The position numbers and the translations under genes are program-made. DNA of 64,000 nt from Thiohalorhabdus sp. Cl-TMA (GTDB taxonomy: Bacteria; Pseudomonadota; Gammaproteobacteria; Thiohalorhabdales; Thiohalorhabdaceae): contig NZ_JBGUAW010000005.1 of the NCBI RefSeq assembly GCF_041821045.1, positions 124,001 to 188,000 on the forward strand, in the 5' to 3' direction. Position 1 is the stretch's first letter. The number at the start of each line of letters is the position of its first letter. A model generated the notes under the pieces. The model was not told where the DNA came from. It made no database searches and worked only from the letters and a program-made list of their open reading frames with translations. Below are positions 10,974 to 21,949 of this stretch, in pieces.

Positions 10974-12356
10974 TCAGTTGTGGGAATCGGGCAGGTCGGA
11001 CTCCCCCAGCCCTTCCACCCGGCAGTCCAGGCGCCCCTCGCCCAGATGGACATCCACCTTGTCTCCGACCTCTGCTTCCTGTGCCTTGCGTAGGATCTGT
11101 CCGTCCTTCCGGGCCACGGCGTAGCCACGGGAAAGGGTGCCCAGGGGGCTTACCGCTTCCAATTCGCGGACGAGGGACTGCAGGCGCTGGCGGCGGGCGG
11201 GTAGGGTCGTCTGGGTGGTGGCGCGCACCAGCCGCTCGTGGAGGTCGTGCAGGTGCTCCCGGTTGCGGGGCAAGCGGCGGGCCGGGCCGGCGCGGTGGAG
11301 GCGGGCGGTCAGGTTTTCCAGGTCCCGGCGGCGGTCGCGCTGGCGCAGCGCCAGGGCGCGGGCGAGCCGCTGCCGGGCGGCGTGGTTGCGCTCGTGCAGG
11401 TCGCGCAGGCGCTTGCCCGGATGGACCAGGCGGCGGCGCAGGTAGTCGAGGCCCTGGGCGCGGTCGCGCAGGCGGCGCTCCAGGGCGCGGGTGACGCGGT
11501 CGCGCTCGGTGCGGAATTGGCGCAGCAGCGTCTCCCGGTCCGGGGAGACCCGCTCCGCGGCGGCTGTGGGGGTGGGGGCGCGCAGGTCGGCGGCGAGGTC
11601 GGCGATGGTGATGTCCACCTCGTGGCCCACGCCCACCACCACCGGCAGATCGCTGGCGCGGATGGCCCGTGCCACCTCCGGCTCGTTGAAGGACCACAGG
11701 TCCTCCAGGCTGCCGCCGCCGCGGGTGAGGATGAGGACGTCGCACTCGGCGCGCCGGTTGGCGGTGGCGAGCGCCTCGGCGATGGCCGGTGCGGCGGCCT
11801 TGCCCTGCACGGGGGCCGGGTAGACCACCACCGGCAGGGCGGGGAAGCGCCGCTCCAGCGTGGTGAGCACGTCGCGGATGGCGGCACCGGTGGCGGAGGT
11901 GATCACGCCCACCCGACGCGGCAGGCTCGGGATGGGCCGCTTGATGTCGTCGGCGAACAGCCCCTCGGCCGACAGCTTGCGCTTTAGCTCCTCGAAGGCC
12001 CGCTGCAGGGCGCCTTCCCCGGCCTCTTCCATGTGCTCGACGATGAGCTGGAAATCCCCCCGCGGCGCGTAGAGGCTGATCTGGGCGCGCACCAGCACGT
12101 GCATGCCGTCCCCGGGCTTGAACCGCAGCAGGCGGTTCTTGCCCTTGAACATGGCGCAGCGCACCTGGGCCTGGTCGTCCTTGAGGGTGAAGTACATGTG
12201 GCCGCTGGCGGGGCGGGCCACGTTGGACAGCTCGCCTTCCACCCACAGCAGGGGGAAGCTCGCCTCCAGCAGGCCGCGCGCCTCGTGGTTGAGGCGGGTA
12301 ACGGTGTAGACGGGGCGGTCGTCACCACCGCCGGCGGGGGAGTCGGGTGGGGCCAT
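10974..12356 (-). CDS. xseA: Exodeoxyribonuclease VII large subunit
   Basis: The 460-residue protein has the N-terminal OB-fold (VYTVTRLNHEARGLLE, GELSNVARPASGHMYFTLKD). The catalytic exonuclease core contains RVGVITSATGAAIRDV and LTRGGGSLEDLWSFNE. A long Arg-rich coiled-coil region and the C-terminal segment LSRGYAVARKDG follow. ExoVII degrades single-stranded DNA and needs XseB, which is not in the window. It is divergent from guaB, the usual neighbour arrangement. Confidence 0.96.
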   Translation of the reverse strand: MAPPDSPAGGGDDRPVYTVTRLNHEARGLLEASFPLLWVEGELSNVARPASGHMYFTLKDDQAQVRCAMFKGKNRLLRFKPGDGMHVLVRAQISLYAPRGDFQLIVEHMEEAGEGALQRAFEELKRKLSAEGLFADDIKRPIPSLPRRVGVITSATGAAIRDVLTTLERRFPALPVVVYPAPVQGKAAAPAIAEALATANRRAECDVLILTRGGGSLEDLWSFNEPEVARAIRASDLPVVVGVGHEVDITIADLAADLRAPTPTAAAERVSPDRETLLRQFRTERDRVTRALERRLRDRAQGLDYLRRRLVHPGKRLRDLHERNHAARQRLARALALRQRDRRRDLENLTARLHRAGPARRLPRNREHLHDLHERLVRATTQTTLPARRQRLQSLVRELEAVSPLGTLSRGYAVARKDGQILRKAQEAEVGDKVDVHLGEGRLDCRVEGLGESDLPDSHN

Positions 12357-12438
12357 GGGCGTACCGGTTCGCGCGCAAAACCCCTAATGTAGCATGGGGA
12401 AGGCCTCCGGTGTCCGGAGCTGGATAGCGGAGCCTATA

Positions 12439-13972
<1,534 letters not shown>

Positions 13973-13995
13973 GCGCCGGAAGGTTGGGTGCCGTC

Positions 13996-14102
13996 GTAGG
14001 AGCGGTCTCCCGGCCGCGACCGGATTGCCCCCGCAACAGGCATGGCAGTTCCCGCCTGTTCGGCGGGCACTTCCATGTTCGCGGCCGGGAGGCCGCTCCT
14101 AC
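13996..14102. repeat. REP-like inverted pair (REPIN) between guaB and guaA
   Basis: The left arm at 13996-14020 begins GTAGGAGCGGTCTCCC. The right arm at 14079-14102 is its reverse complement with one internal mismatch, ending CGCTCCTAC. The pair could form a long hairpin in the guaB-guaA transcript. The same GTAGGAGCG core recurs at 14153, 26142, 26213, 26348, 32386 and 32541 (inverted). No REP-associated transposase (RAYT) is in the window. Confidence 0.8.
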
Positions 14103-14152
14103 ATGGCCGATTCGGCGTTTTCCGGACTGTCCGGGATCTTTGACCTCCCGTC

Positions 14153-14180
14153 GTAGGAGCCCGCTTGAGCGGGCGAATAA
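14153..14180 (+). repeat. Single REP-like unit upstream of guaA
   Basis: GTAGGAGCCCGCTTGAGCGG starts here and continues GCGAATAA. It shares the GTAGGAG head with the neighbouring REPIN but has a different body, with its own short stem (CCCGCTTGAGCGGG). It lies 34 bases before the guaA start. Confidence 0.65.
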
Positions 14181-14213
14181 CTCCTCGCCGCAGGACAATC
14201 GAGCTTTCCGCCC

Positions 14214-15782
14214 ATGACCGAGACCACCGATACCCTCCACCAGGAACGTATCCTCGTCCTGGACTTCGGCAGCCAGTACACCCAGCTCATAGCCCGCCGC
14301 GTGCGCGAGAGCCGGGTCTACTGCGAGATCCATCCCTTCAACGAGGGCCTCGACGCCGTCCGCGAATTCGCCCCGGCCGGGATCATCCTCTCGGGCGGCC
14401 CGGAATCGGTTCTGGATGCCGATTCCCCCATGGTGGACGCCGGGATCTTCGACCTGGGCGTCCCGGTGCTCGGCATTTGCTACGGCATGCAGCTCATGAC
14501 CCACCTGCTTGGCGGTCGGGTGGAGGAGGCCGCCGAGCGCGAGTACGGCCGGGCGCTGCTGCACGTGGACGAGGCCATGGGGCCGCTCTCCGGCTTTGCC
14601 GCCGACGAAGGCACGGAGGTGTGGATGAGCCACGGCGACCGCCTGGAGGCGCTGCCGGCGGGCTTCCGCAGCATCGGCCACACGGACAACTCCACCTATG
14701 CCGCCATCGGCAATCCCGAGCGCAACCTCTACGCCCTGCAGTTCCATCCCGAGGTGGTGCACACGCCGCGCGGCGCGGAGCTGCTGGAGAACTTCGTGCG
14801 GGGCGTGTGCCACTGCCACGGCCAGTGGACCATGGGCTCGTTCATCGAGCTGGAGGCCGAGCGCATCCGCGAGCAGGTGGGAGCCGGCAAGGTGATCTCG
14901 GCGCTGTCCGGCGGCGTGGACTCGGCGGTGGCCTCGGTGCTCATCCACCACGCCGTGGGTGACCAGCTCACCTGCATTTTCGTCAACAACGGCCTGCTGC
15001 GGAAGGGCGAGGCCGAGCGGGTGCAACGGGTGTTCCGCGAGTGGTACGAGATCCCGCTGCACTACGTGGATGCCTCCGACCGGTTCCTCGATCGCCTGGA
15101 AGGCGTCGAGGACCCGGAGGAGAAGCGCAAGATCATCGGCAACACCTTCATCGAGGTGTTCGAGGAGGAGCAGGCCAAGCTCGGCGGCGCCGACTTCCTC
15201 GCCCAGGGGACGCTCTATCCGGACGTCATCGAGTCCGTCTCGCCCAAGGGCGGGCCGAGCGCCACCATCAAGTCGCACCACAACGTGGGCGGCCTGCCGG
15301 AGCGCATGAAGCTGGAGCTGGTGGAGCCGCTGCGCGAGCTGTTCAAGGATGAGGTCCGGGAGCTGGGCCGCGAGCTCGGCATGCCCGAGGAGATGGTCAA
15401 CCGCCAGCCCTTCCCGGGACCGGGACTGGCCATCCGCTGCCTGGGCGCGGTGGAGCGCGACAAGCTGGCGCCGCTGCGCGAGGCCGACGCCATCGTCCTG
15501 GAGGAAGTCAAGGAGGCCGGCCTCTACGACCGCATCTGGCAGAGCTTCGCGGTTTTGCTGCCGGTGAAGAGCGTGGGCGTGATGGGCGACCAGCGCACTT
15601 ACGAGAACGCGGTCTGCCTGCGGGCCGTGGAGTCCACCGACGGCATGACGGCGGACTGGGTGCAGCTCCCCTACGAGATGCTCGGCCGCATCGCCAACCG
15701 CATCATCAACGAGGTGCCCGGCATCAACCGGGTGGTCTACGACGTCTCGTCGAAGCCGCCGGGTACCATCGAGTGGGAGTGA
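14214..15782 (+). CDS. guaA: GMP synthase (glutamine-hydrolysing)
   Basis: The 522-residue enzyme converts XMP to GMP using glutamine. The N-terminal class I amidotransferase holds the nucleophile Cys89 in LGICYGMQL and the His/Glu pair in FHPEVVHT. The ATP-pyrophosphatase P-loop is [13 protein letters not shown]. The C-terminal dimerisation domain ends with PPGTIEWE, the typical terminus. A perfect terminator follows. Confidence 0.98.
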   Translation: MTETTDTLHQERILVLDFGSQYTQLIARRVRESRVYCEIHPFNEGLDAVREFAPAGIILSGGPESVLDADSPMVDAGIFDLGVPVLGICYGMQLMTHLLGGRVEEAAEREYGRALLHVDEAMGPLSGFAADEGTEVWMSHGDRLEALPAGFRSIGHTDNSTYAAIGNPERNLYALQFHPEVVHTPRGAELLENFVRGVCHCHGQWTMGSFIELEAERIREQVGAGKVISALSGGVDSAVASVLIHHAVGDQLTCIFVNNGLLRKGEAERVQRVFREWYEIPLHYVDASDRFLDRLEGVEDPEEKRKIIGNTFIEVFEEEQAKLGGADFLAQGTLYPDVIESVSPKGGPSATIKSHHNVGGLPERMKLELVEPLRELFKDEVRELGRELGMPEEMVNRQPFPGPGLAIRCLGAVERDKLAPLREADAIVLEEVKEAGLYDRIWQSFAVLLPVKSVGVMGDQRTYENAVCLRAVESTDGMTADWVQLPYEMLGRIANRIINEVPGINRVVYDVSSKPPGTIEWE

Positions 15783-15793
15783 GCCCGGAGCGC

Positions 15794-15821
15794 AAAAAAC
15801 CCCGCCTAGGCGGGGTTTTTT
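15794..15821. terminator. Bidirectional rho-independent terminator between guaA and hspQ
   Basis: Six A residues, a 7-base stem CCCCGCC, a two-base loop TA, GGCGGGG and six T residues form a perfect palindrome. It can terminate both guaA (+) and hspQ (-), which converge on it. Confidence 0.95.
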
Positions 15822-15836
15822 GGTTTCGATGCCGGT

Positions 15837-16154
15837 TCAGTTGAGGGTCTGCTGTACGGTGTAGCGCCCGTCTTCCATCTCGCCCACGAAGAAGTCCATG
15901 GCCGGGTTGTTGATGGGGACCTCGGAGTCATCGGTTGCCAGGTTCTGCTCCGGTACGTAGGCCATCTGTTCGGTATCGTCCACGAGGAGGCTGTACCAGG
16001 GCTGATTGCGGTTCGGGCCGGTCTCTTCCTGCCCTTCGAGCCATTCTTCCTCGCCCTGGAATTCCGGGTCCACGTCGACGATGACCCCTCTATATTCGGT
16101 GTTCAGGTGCCAGACGATCTGGCCGAGCGAGAACTTCGCCGCTTGCCCAATCAT
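15837..16154 (-). CDS. hspQ: Heat shock protein HspQ
   Basis: The 105-residue protein matches HspQ (YccV-like, hemimethylated-DNA-binding fold). It starts AKFSLGQIVWHLNTEYRGVI and contains QPWYSLLVDD and YVPEQNL. In E. coli, HspQ is a heat-inducible factor that enhances Lon proteolysis and affects DnaA stability. AGGAGG lies upstream of the ATG at 16154. It is monocistronic and converges on the shared terminator. Confidence 0.92.
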   Translation of the reverse strand: MIGQAAKFSLGQIVWHLNTEYRGVIVDVDPEFQGEEEWLEGQEETGPNRNQPWYSLLVDDTEQMAYVPEQNLATDDSEVPINNPAMDFFVGEMEDGRYTVQQTLN

Positions 16155-16226
16155 TAGGTAGATCCTCCTAGGGATGTTTCATTACCTAATCTGGGGGTTC
16201 AAAACCGAATTTCAAGGGGGGAGGGG

Positions 16227-16865
16227 TCAGGAAACCGGCAGGGCTTCCAGGAGCTGCTCCGAGGTGCGCAGGTACCGGCCGCGGCTCAGTACCAGCTGCC
16301 ATCGGCGCCCGCCCAGCTGGCGCCACAGGACGGCCGCCCGCAGACCGGCCAGAAGAAGTGCCCGTACCCGGGCCACGTTGCCGGGCTCGCGCAGGGCCTG
16401 CTCGTCGCCGCGTACCATGATCCGGGCGCCGAGCGGCGTAACGTGCTCGGTGTAGATGTCAGCCAGGCGGCCGTACACGTTGGCGTGGCCGGCGCCGAAG
16501 TGCTGATAGGTGCGCTGGGCCGCCTCGATGTCCGCGCCCAGCTCCTCCAGGGCGCCCTGTTTGCGGGCCACCTTGCGCTCCAGCACGGTGAGGCCGATGA
16601 CGTAGCGGGCCAGCTCCATATCCCGGCCCCGGGCATCCTCCGCGCGCAGCTGGTCCCGCAGATGCTCCAGACCGAGGCGGACTCCGAGGACGCTCCCGAA
16701 AACGGCCTCCACGGAATCCGGCTCGGTGGCGAACACGCTGGCGACGCTGATCTCGGCGGCGCCGGTATGAATCAAGCCGCCCTGGCGGGCTATCTCCCGA
16801 ACCAGCGTGGCCGCCTGGAAGACGCCGGCCAGCGCCAGGGCCTGATTGGAATGTCGGTCCTCCAC
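16227..16865 (-). CDS. hflD: HflD-like high-frequency lysogenisation protein
   Basis: The 212-residue helical protein matches HflD: ALALAGVFQAATLVREIARQG at the N-terminus, with VFGSVLGVRLGLEHLRDQL and ARYVIGLTVLERK further on. HflD is a peripheral membrane protein linked to CII degradation in lambda, with an uncertain cellular role. I start at GTG 16865, which gives the usual family length (E. coli 213). The longer open frame upstream is unlike the family. The common partners mnmA and purB are absent here. Confidence 0.85.
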   Translation of the reverse strand: MEDRHSNQALALAGVFQAATLVREIARQGGLIHTGAAEISVASVFATEPDSVEAVFGSVLGVRLGLEHLRDQLRAEDARGRDMELARYVIGLTVLERKVARKQGALEELGADIEAAQRTYQHFGAGHANVYGRLADIYTEHVTPLGARIMVRGDEQALREPGNVARVRALLLAGLRAAVLWRQLGGRRWQLVLSRGRYLRTSEQLLEALPVS

Positions 16866-17004
16866 CTGGGTCCTCTCCCGGTTGCACGGGGAGCGTAGTC
16901 TACCGGAGAGGGGCGGGGGAGGAGAATGGCAACCGTTGAATCCATGCGTCCCCTTCCGGAATAGTGAGTCCGGGATTGGTAGGTGAGCGCTATAGGAGGT
17001 CTCC

Positions 17005-17442
17005 ATGACCGATTCCCTGCATATACCCTGCCCGCACTGCGGGGGCGTGAACCGCGTGCCCGACGACCGGCTCCATCAGGGACCCGTTTGCGGGCGCTGC
17101 AAGGGCGCCCTGTTCCCGGACAAGCCGGTGGAGGTCACCGATGCCACCTTCCACCAGCAGGTGGAGCGCTGCGACCTGCCGGTGGTGGCGGACTTCTGGG
17201 CCGGCTGGTGCGGGCCCTGCCAGATGATGGCGCCGGTGGTGGACGCGGCGGCCCGGAATCTGCGCCCTGAGGTGCGGGTGGTCAAGGTGGATACCGAGCG
17301 GAGCCAGCAGACCGCGGCGCGCTTCGGCATCCGTAGTATTCCCACCATTATCCTGTTCCGCGGGGGTCGGGAGGCGGACCGGGTCTCCGGCGCCATGCAG
17401 GCCGGCCAGTTCGAGCCCTGGGTGCGGCAGCGGGTGGGGTAG
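17005..17442 (+). CDS. trxC: Thioredoxin 2
   Basis: The 145-residue protein has the N-terminal zinc finger of thioredoxin 2, with Cys pairs CPHC (9/12) and CGRC (29/32). A thioredoxin fold follows with the redox site WCGPC (69/72) and cis-Pro in RSIPTIILF. It is a cytosolic disulfide reductase induced by oxidative stress in E. coli. AGGAGG precedes the ATG by 5 bases. Confidence 0.95.
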   Translation: MTDSLHIPCPHCGGVNRVPDDRLHQGPVCGRCKGALFPDKPVEVTDATFHQQVERCDLPVVADFWAGWCGPCQMMAPVVDAAARNLRPEVRVVKVDTERSQQTAARFGIRSIPTIILFRGGREADRVSGAMQAGQFEPWVRQRVG

Positions 17443-17985
<543 letters not shown>

Positions 17986-17995
17986 AGGGACCGCC

Positions 17996-18292
17996 TCAGT
18001 CCCTGTGGATGGTCTTGCCCTTCCACTTCCCGACCAGGCTGATCACCGTCCCCGCCACGATCACGCCGCCGAACATGGGGATGGGCGTCTTGGCCAGGTC
18101 TTCCCCGAGCCAGGCCCCGGCGGCCAGGAAGAGCAGGAAAGTCCCGCCCACGGCGGCAACCATGCCGGCGAGCAGGTACGGGATGGCCACCGTGCGCCGG
18201 GTCACCAGGACGTAGACCAGGTACAGCACGAAGTAGGGCAGCACCGAGAAACCGATGGCCATGCCCAGCAGGTAGGCAGCTCCTTGGCCCAT
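17996..18292 (-). CDS. Small membrane protein, unknown function
   Basis: The 98-residue protein has three predicted membrane helices: about 5-27 (YLLGMAIGFSVLPYFVLYLV), about 36-58 and about 72-90. A positively charged C-terminus (GKWKGKTIHRD) follows. AAGGAG lies 6 bases before ATG 18292, which supports translation from this start. It converges on tadA with only 10 bases between them. I do not recognise a family. Confidence 0.7.
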   Translation of the reverse strand: MGQGAAYLLGMAIGFSVLPYFVLYLVYVLVTRRTVAIPYLLAGMVAAVGGTFLLFLAAGAWLGEDLAKTPIPMFGGVIVAGTVISLVGKWKGKTIHRD

Positions 18293-18525
18293 GCAGCGCT
18301 CCTTCCGTGATGGTCGGGAAGCCGGTCCCGGGAGGGCCACAAGGATAGCCGCTTTCAGCCGCCGGGCCCAGGCGGGGCGTTCCCTTCGTGGAAGCGGCCG
18401 CGCATGGCGGCTCTCCCGTACCCCCTTGACCCGCGCAATGCGGCGCAATTCCAGCCCCGATTCGGTCTAACGGAGAGGCACCCGGCCTACGCCGGAAATC
18501 CTCCCAGACCGAAAGGGCATCCGCC

Positions 18526-20475
18526 ATGGGAAGCAACCTGGCCCAGAAGCTCATCGCCGACCACCTCGTGGACGGCGCCATGACCGCGGGCGAGGAGATC
18601 GGTCTCACCATCGACCAGACCCTCACCCAGGACGCCACGGGAACCTTGGTCATGCTGGAGCTGGAGGCCATGAAGATCGATCGGGTACGGACCGAGCTGT
18701 CCGCCCAGTACGTGGACCACAACCTCCTGCAGACCGATTTCCGCAATCCCGACGACCACCGCTTCCTGCGCAGCGCCTGCAAGCGCTTCGGCGTCTGGTA
18801 CAGCCCGCCGGGCAACGGCGTCAGCCATCCGGTCCACATGGAGCGCTTCGGGGTGCCCGGCAAGAGCCTTCTGGGCTCCGACAGCCACACCCCCGCGGCG
18901 GGGTCCCTCGCCATGCTCGCCATGGGCGCGGGCGGCCTGGAGGTGGCGCTGGCCATGGCGGGACGCCCGTACTACACCCGCATGCCCGGCGTGGTCGGGG
19001 TGCGCCTTACCGGCGAGCTGCCCCACTGGGTCAGCGCCAAGGACGTGATCCTGGAGATGCTGCGCCGGCGCGGGGTGCGCGGCGGCCTGGGGCGGATCAT
19101 GGAGTACCATGGGCCGGGGCTGGCGAGCCTGTCCGCCATGGACCGCCACGTGATCGCCAACATGGGCACGGAGCTGGGCGCCACCACCAGCGTCTTCCCG
19201 GCGGACGAGGCGGTGCGGCACTTCCTGCACAGCCAGGGGCGCTCGGGGGACTTCCGGGAGCTGCACCCGGATCCCGACTGCGCCTACGACGAGACCGAGG
19301 AGATCGACCTCTCCAGGCTCGAGCCCCTCATCGCTTGCCCTAGCAGTCCGGGTAACGTGGTGCCGGTGGCGGAGGTGGCCGATGCGCCCATCTACCAGAC
19401 CATGATCGGCTCCTCCGCCAATCCCGGCCTGCGGGATTTCGCCATTCCGGCCCTGATGCTGGAAGGCCGGCACATCGATCCCGGGGTCTCCTTCGACATC
19501 AACCCCACCTCCCGGCAGGTCACCGAGAACCTCATGGACATGGGGCTGCTGGGCAAGCTGCTGCACGCCGGCGGACGCATCCACCAGCCGGGCTGCAACG
19601 GCTGCATCGGCATGGGCCAGGCGCCCTCCACCCGAGGCATCAGCCTGCGCACCGTGCCGCGCAACTTCCCGGGCCGTTCGGGGACCGCCGACGACCGGGT
19701 CTATCTGTGCAGTCCGGAAACGGCCACCGCCTCGGCGATCACCGGGCGCATCACCGACCCCCGTGCCCTGAACATGGCCTATCCGCCCTTCCGGGAGCCG
19801 GAGGGCCTCATTCTCAATACCTCCCTGCTGGAGGCTCCACCCCGCAGCCTCGAGGGCTTCGAGCTCGAGAAGGGCCCCAACATCGCCACCCTCCCCGAGC
19901 TGGACCCGCTGCCGGAGATCCTGGAAGGGCCGGTGCTCCTCAAGGTAGGGGATAACATCTCCACCGACGAGATCCTGCCCGCCGGCACCGAGGTGCTGCC
20001 GTACCGCAGCAACATTCCCGCCATCAGCCAGTTCGTCTTCCGGCAGACGGACCCGGAATACGCCGGCCGCGCCCTGGGCTTCAAGGAGCAGGGGCTCTTC
20101 CATTTTCTCGTGGGCGGGGACAACTACGGCCAGGGCTCCAGCCGCGAGCACGCGGCCCTGGCTCCGCGCTATCTGGGCCTGCGGGCGGTAGTGGCCAAGA
20201 GCTATGCCCGCATCCACCGGGAGAACCTGGTGAATTTCGGCATCGCGCCGCTGCTGTTCGCGCGTCCCGAGGATTACGAGCGCATTCGACAAGGGGATTT
20301 CCTGGCCCTGAAGGACAGCCGGGAGGCCGTCGGCAGCGAGGGTCCCTCCGAGCTGGTGAACAAGACCCGCGAGGAAAGCTATCGGGTCTACCACGATCTC
20401 ACTCCGCGCCAGACCGAAATGATCCTGCAGGCGAGCCTGATCAACGTGGTGCGCAACGAGGAACGGGCGGAGTAG
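18526..20475 (+). CDS. Aconitate hydratase, Aquifex-type
   Basis: The 649-residue aconitase-family enzyme of the TCA cycle isomerises citrate to isocitrate. It is shorter than AcnA (about 890) and resembles the compact Aquifex-type class. The substrate loop SDSHTPAAG is at 118-126 and the swivel domain is near 480-600 (GDNYGQGSSREHAALAPRYL). Two cluster cysteines sit in GCNGCIG (356-360). The segment that carries the third ligand in canonical enzymes (SCTN) reads GSSANPG (about 296-302), with Ser in place of Cys. It could also be a related hydro-lyase. It stands alone between small genes and faces the nuo operon end. Confidence 0.85.
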   Translation: MGSNLAQKLIADHLVDGAMTAGEEIGLTIDQTLTQDATGTLVMLELEAMKIDRVRTELSAQYVDHNLLQTDFRNPDDHRFLRSACKRFGVWYSPPGNGVSHPVHMERFGVPGKSLLGSDSHTPAAGSLAMLAMGAGGLEVALAMAGRPYYTRMPGVVGVRLTGELPHWVSAKDVILEMLRRRGVRGGLGRIMEYHGPGLASLSAMDRHVIANMGTELGATTSVFPADEAVRHFLHSQGRSGDFRELHPDPDCAYDETEEIDLSRLEPLIACPSSPGNVVPVAEVADAPIYQTMIGSSANPGLRDFAIPALMLEGRHIDPGVSFDINPTSRQVTENLMDMGLLGKLLHAGGRIHQPGCNGCIGMGQAPSTRGISLRTVPRNFPGRSGTADDRVYLCSPETATASAITGRITDPRALNMAYPPFREPEGLILNTSLLEAPPRSLEGFELEKGPNIATLPELDPLPEILEGPVLLKVGDNISTDEILPAGTEVLPYRSNIPAISQFVFRQTDPEYAGRALGFKEQGLFHFLVGGDNYGQGSSREHAALAPRYLGLRAVVAKSYARIHRENLVNFGIAPLLFARPEDYERIRQGDFLALKDSREAVGSEGPSELVNKTREESYRVYHDLTPRQTEMILQASLINVVRNEERAE

Positions 20476-20518
20476 GCGGGAGCCCGGGCCATGGCGCTGC
20501 ACCCGCCCGGGAGGGCGC

Positions 20519-21949
20519 TCACCCGGCGGCGGAGACGCCGATGAGATCGATGAGCGGGGTCGGATAGAGCCCCAGCAGGACGAGCAGCACAGCCAGCAGG
20601 GCCACCACGGCGCCCCCGGCTCGGTCGGATCGCGGGGGCGGCGCGGTCTCCTCCGGAGGCTGGAAGAGGAGCCCCACCAGGCGCAGATAATAGAACAGGC
20701 CGATGGCGCTGCCCACCACCAGGGCGCCGAGCAGGGTCCAGAGCATGTCGCCCACTCCGGCCACGAACAGGTAGAACTTGCCGACGAAGCCCATGGTCAA
20801 GGGGATGCCCGCCAGCGACAGCAGCATCAGGGTGAAGGAAACCGCCAGGCCGGGCCGCCGCCAGAAGAGTCCGCGCAGATCCGTCTGGTCCTGGACCTCG
20901 CGGCCGTCCAGCCCCGCCGCGCTCACCGTGCCGAAGGCCCCGAGCATGGTCACGAAGTAGGCGGCGAGGTAGTAGGCCGCCGCCTCCACGCCCAGACTGC
21001 CCCCCGCCAGCAGGGCCACCAGCAAATAGCCCAGGTGGGCGATGGAGGAATAGGCCAGCAGCCGGCGGACGTTTTCCTGGAGCAGGGCAAGCAGGTTGCC
21101 CGCCAGCATGGAGGCCACGGCCAGCAGCACCGCCACCGCCGCGGGGCCCGGGGCCTGGAAGACGCCGGTATCCACCCCGTAGCGGAGCAGCACGGCGAAA
21201 ACGGCCCCCTTGGAGACCGTGGCCACGAAGCCGGCCACCGGGGGCGGCGCGCCCTGGTAGATGTCCGGGGTCCAGAGGTGGAAGGGCACGAGCGACAGCT
21301 TGAAGCCCACGCCGGCCAGAATCATGGCCATGCCCGCCACCCAGTAGAGGCCGATGCCCCCGCTCTCGCGGGGCACCTGGAGGGCCAGGTCGGCGAAGCC
21401 GAGGGCGCCGCTTTCCGCGTAGATCAGGGCCATGCCGAACAGCAGGACGGCCGAGGAGGCCCCGGACAGTACCAGGTACTTGAATCCCGCCTCCACGGCC
21501 CGCGCGCGCGGCACCGGATAGGCGATGAGCGCGAACAGGGGTACCGAAAGCAGCTCCAGGGCCAGAAAGAAGCTGGCGAAATGGGCGCTGGCGGTGAGCG
21601 CGGTGCCGCCCAGGGTGCTGAGCAGGAGCAGGAGATAGAGCTCCTCGGGCTGCTGCACCGGGCGCCGCCGCAGCTCCAGGTAGGCCAGGACACCCGTCAC
21701 CAGGGCGGAGGCGAGGATCAACCCGGTGAAGAACAGCGCGAAGCCGTCCACGCGCAGGAGCGGCGTGACCATGGCGGTCCCCGCGCCCGTCGCCGCCGGG
21801 AGGAGCACCAGGGCCAGGGCCAGCGTGGCCAGGGTGGCTCCGGCCACCAGCTCGTGGCGGCGGGCGAAGGCGATGAGCCCCATGACCGCCAGCGCGCCCC
21901 CGCCCAGGATCAGCCAGGGGAGCAGCAGAGGCAGATCCGCCGCATTCAT
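20519..21949 (-). CDS. nuoN: NADH-quinone oxidoreductase subunit N
   Basis: The 476-residue antiporter-like proton-pumping subunit of complex I is the last gene of the operon. It has about 14 membrane helices and the conserved core KLSLVPFHLWTPDIYQGAP with the buried Lys, plus GKFYLF in a later helix. The ATG at 21949 overlaps the TGA of nuoM (ATGA). The open frame continues far upstream but that part is the shadow of nuoM and nuoL. Confidence 0.97.
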   Translation of the reverse strand: MNAADLPLLLPWLILGGGALAVMGLIAFARRHELVAGATLATLALALVLLPAATGAGTAMVTPLLRVDGFALFFTGLILASALVTGVLAYLELRRRPVQQPEELYLLLLLSTLGGTALTASAHFASFFLALELLSVPLFALIAYPVPRARAVEAGFKYLVLSGASSAVLLFGMALIYAESGALGFADLALQVPRESGGIGLYWVAGMAMILAGVGFKLSLVPFHLWTPDIYQGAPPPVAGFVATVSKGAVFAVLLRYGVDTGVFQAPGPAAVAVLLAVASMLAGNLLALLQENVRRLLAYSSIAHLGYLLVALLAGGSLGVEAAAYYLAAYFVTMLGAFGTVSAAGLDGREVQDQTDLRGLFWRRPGLAVSFTLMLLSLAGIPLTMGFVGKFYLFVAGVGDMLWTLLGALVVGSAIGLFYYLRLVGLLFQPPEETAPPPRSDRAGGAVVALLAVLLVLLGLYPTPLIDLIGVSAAG

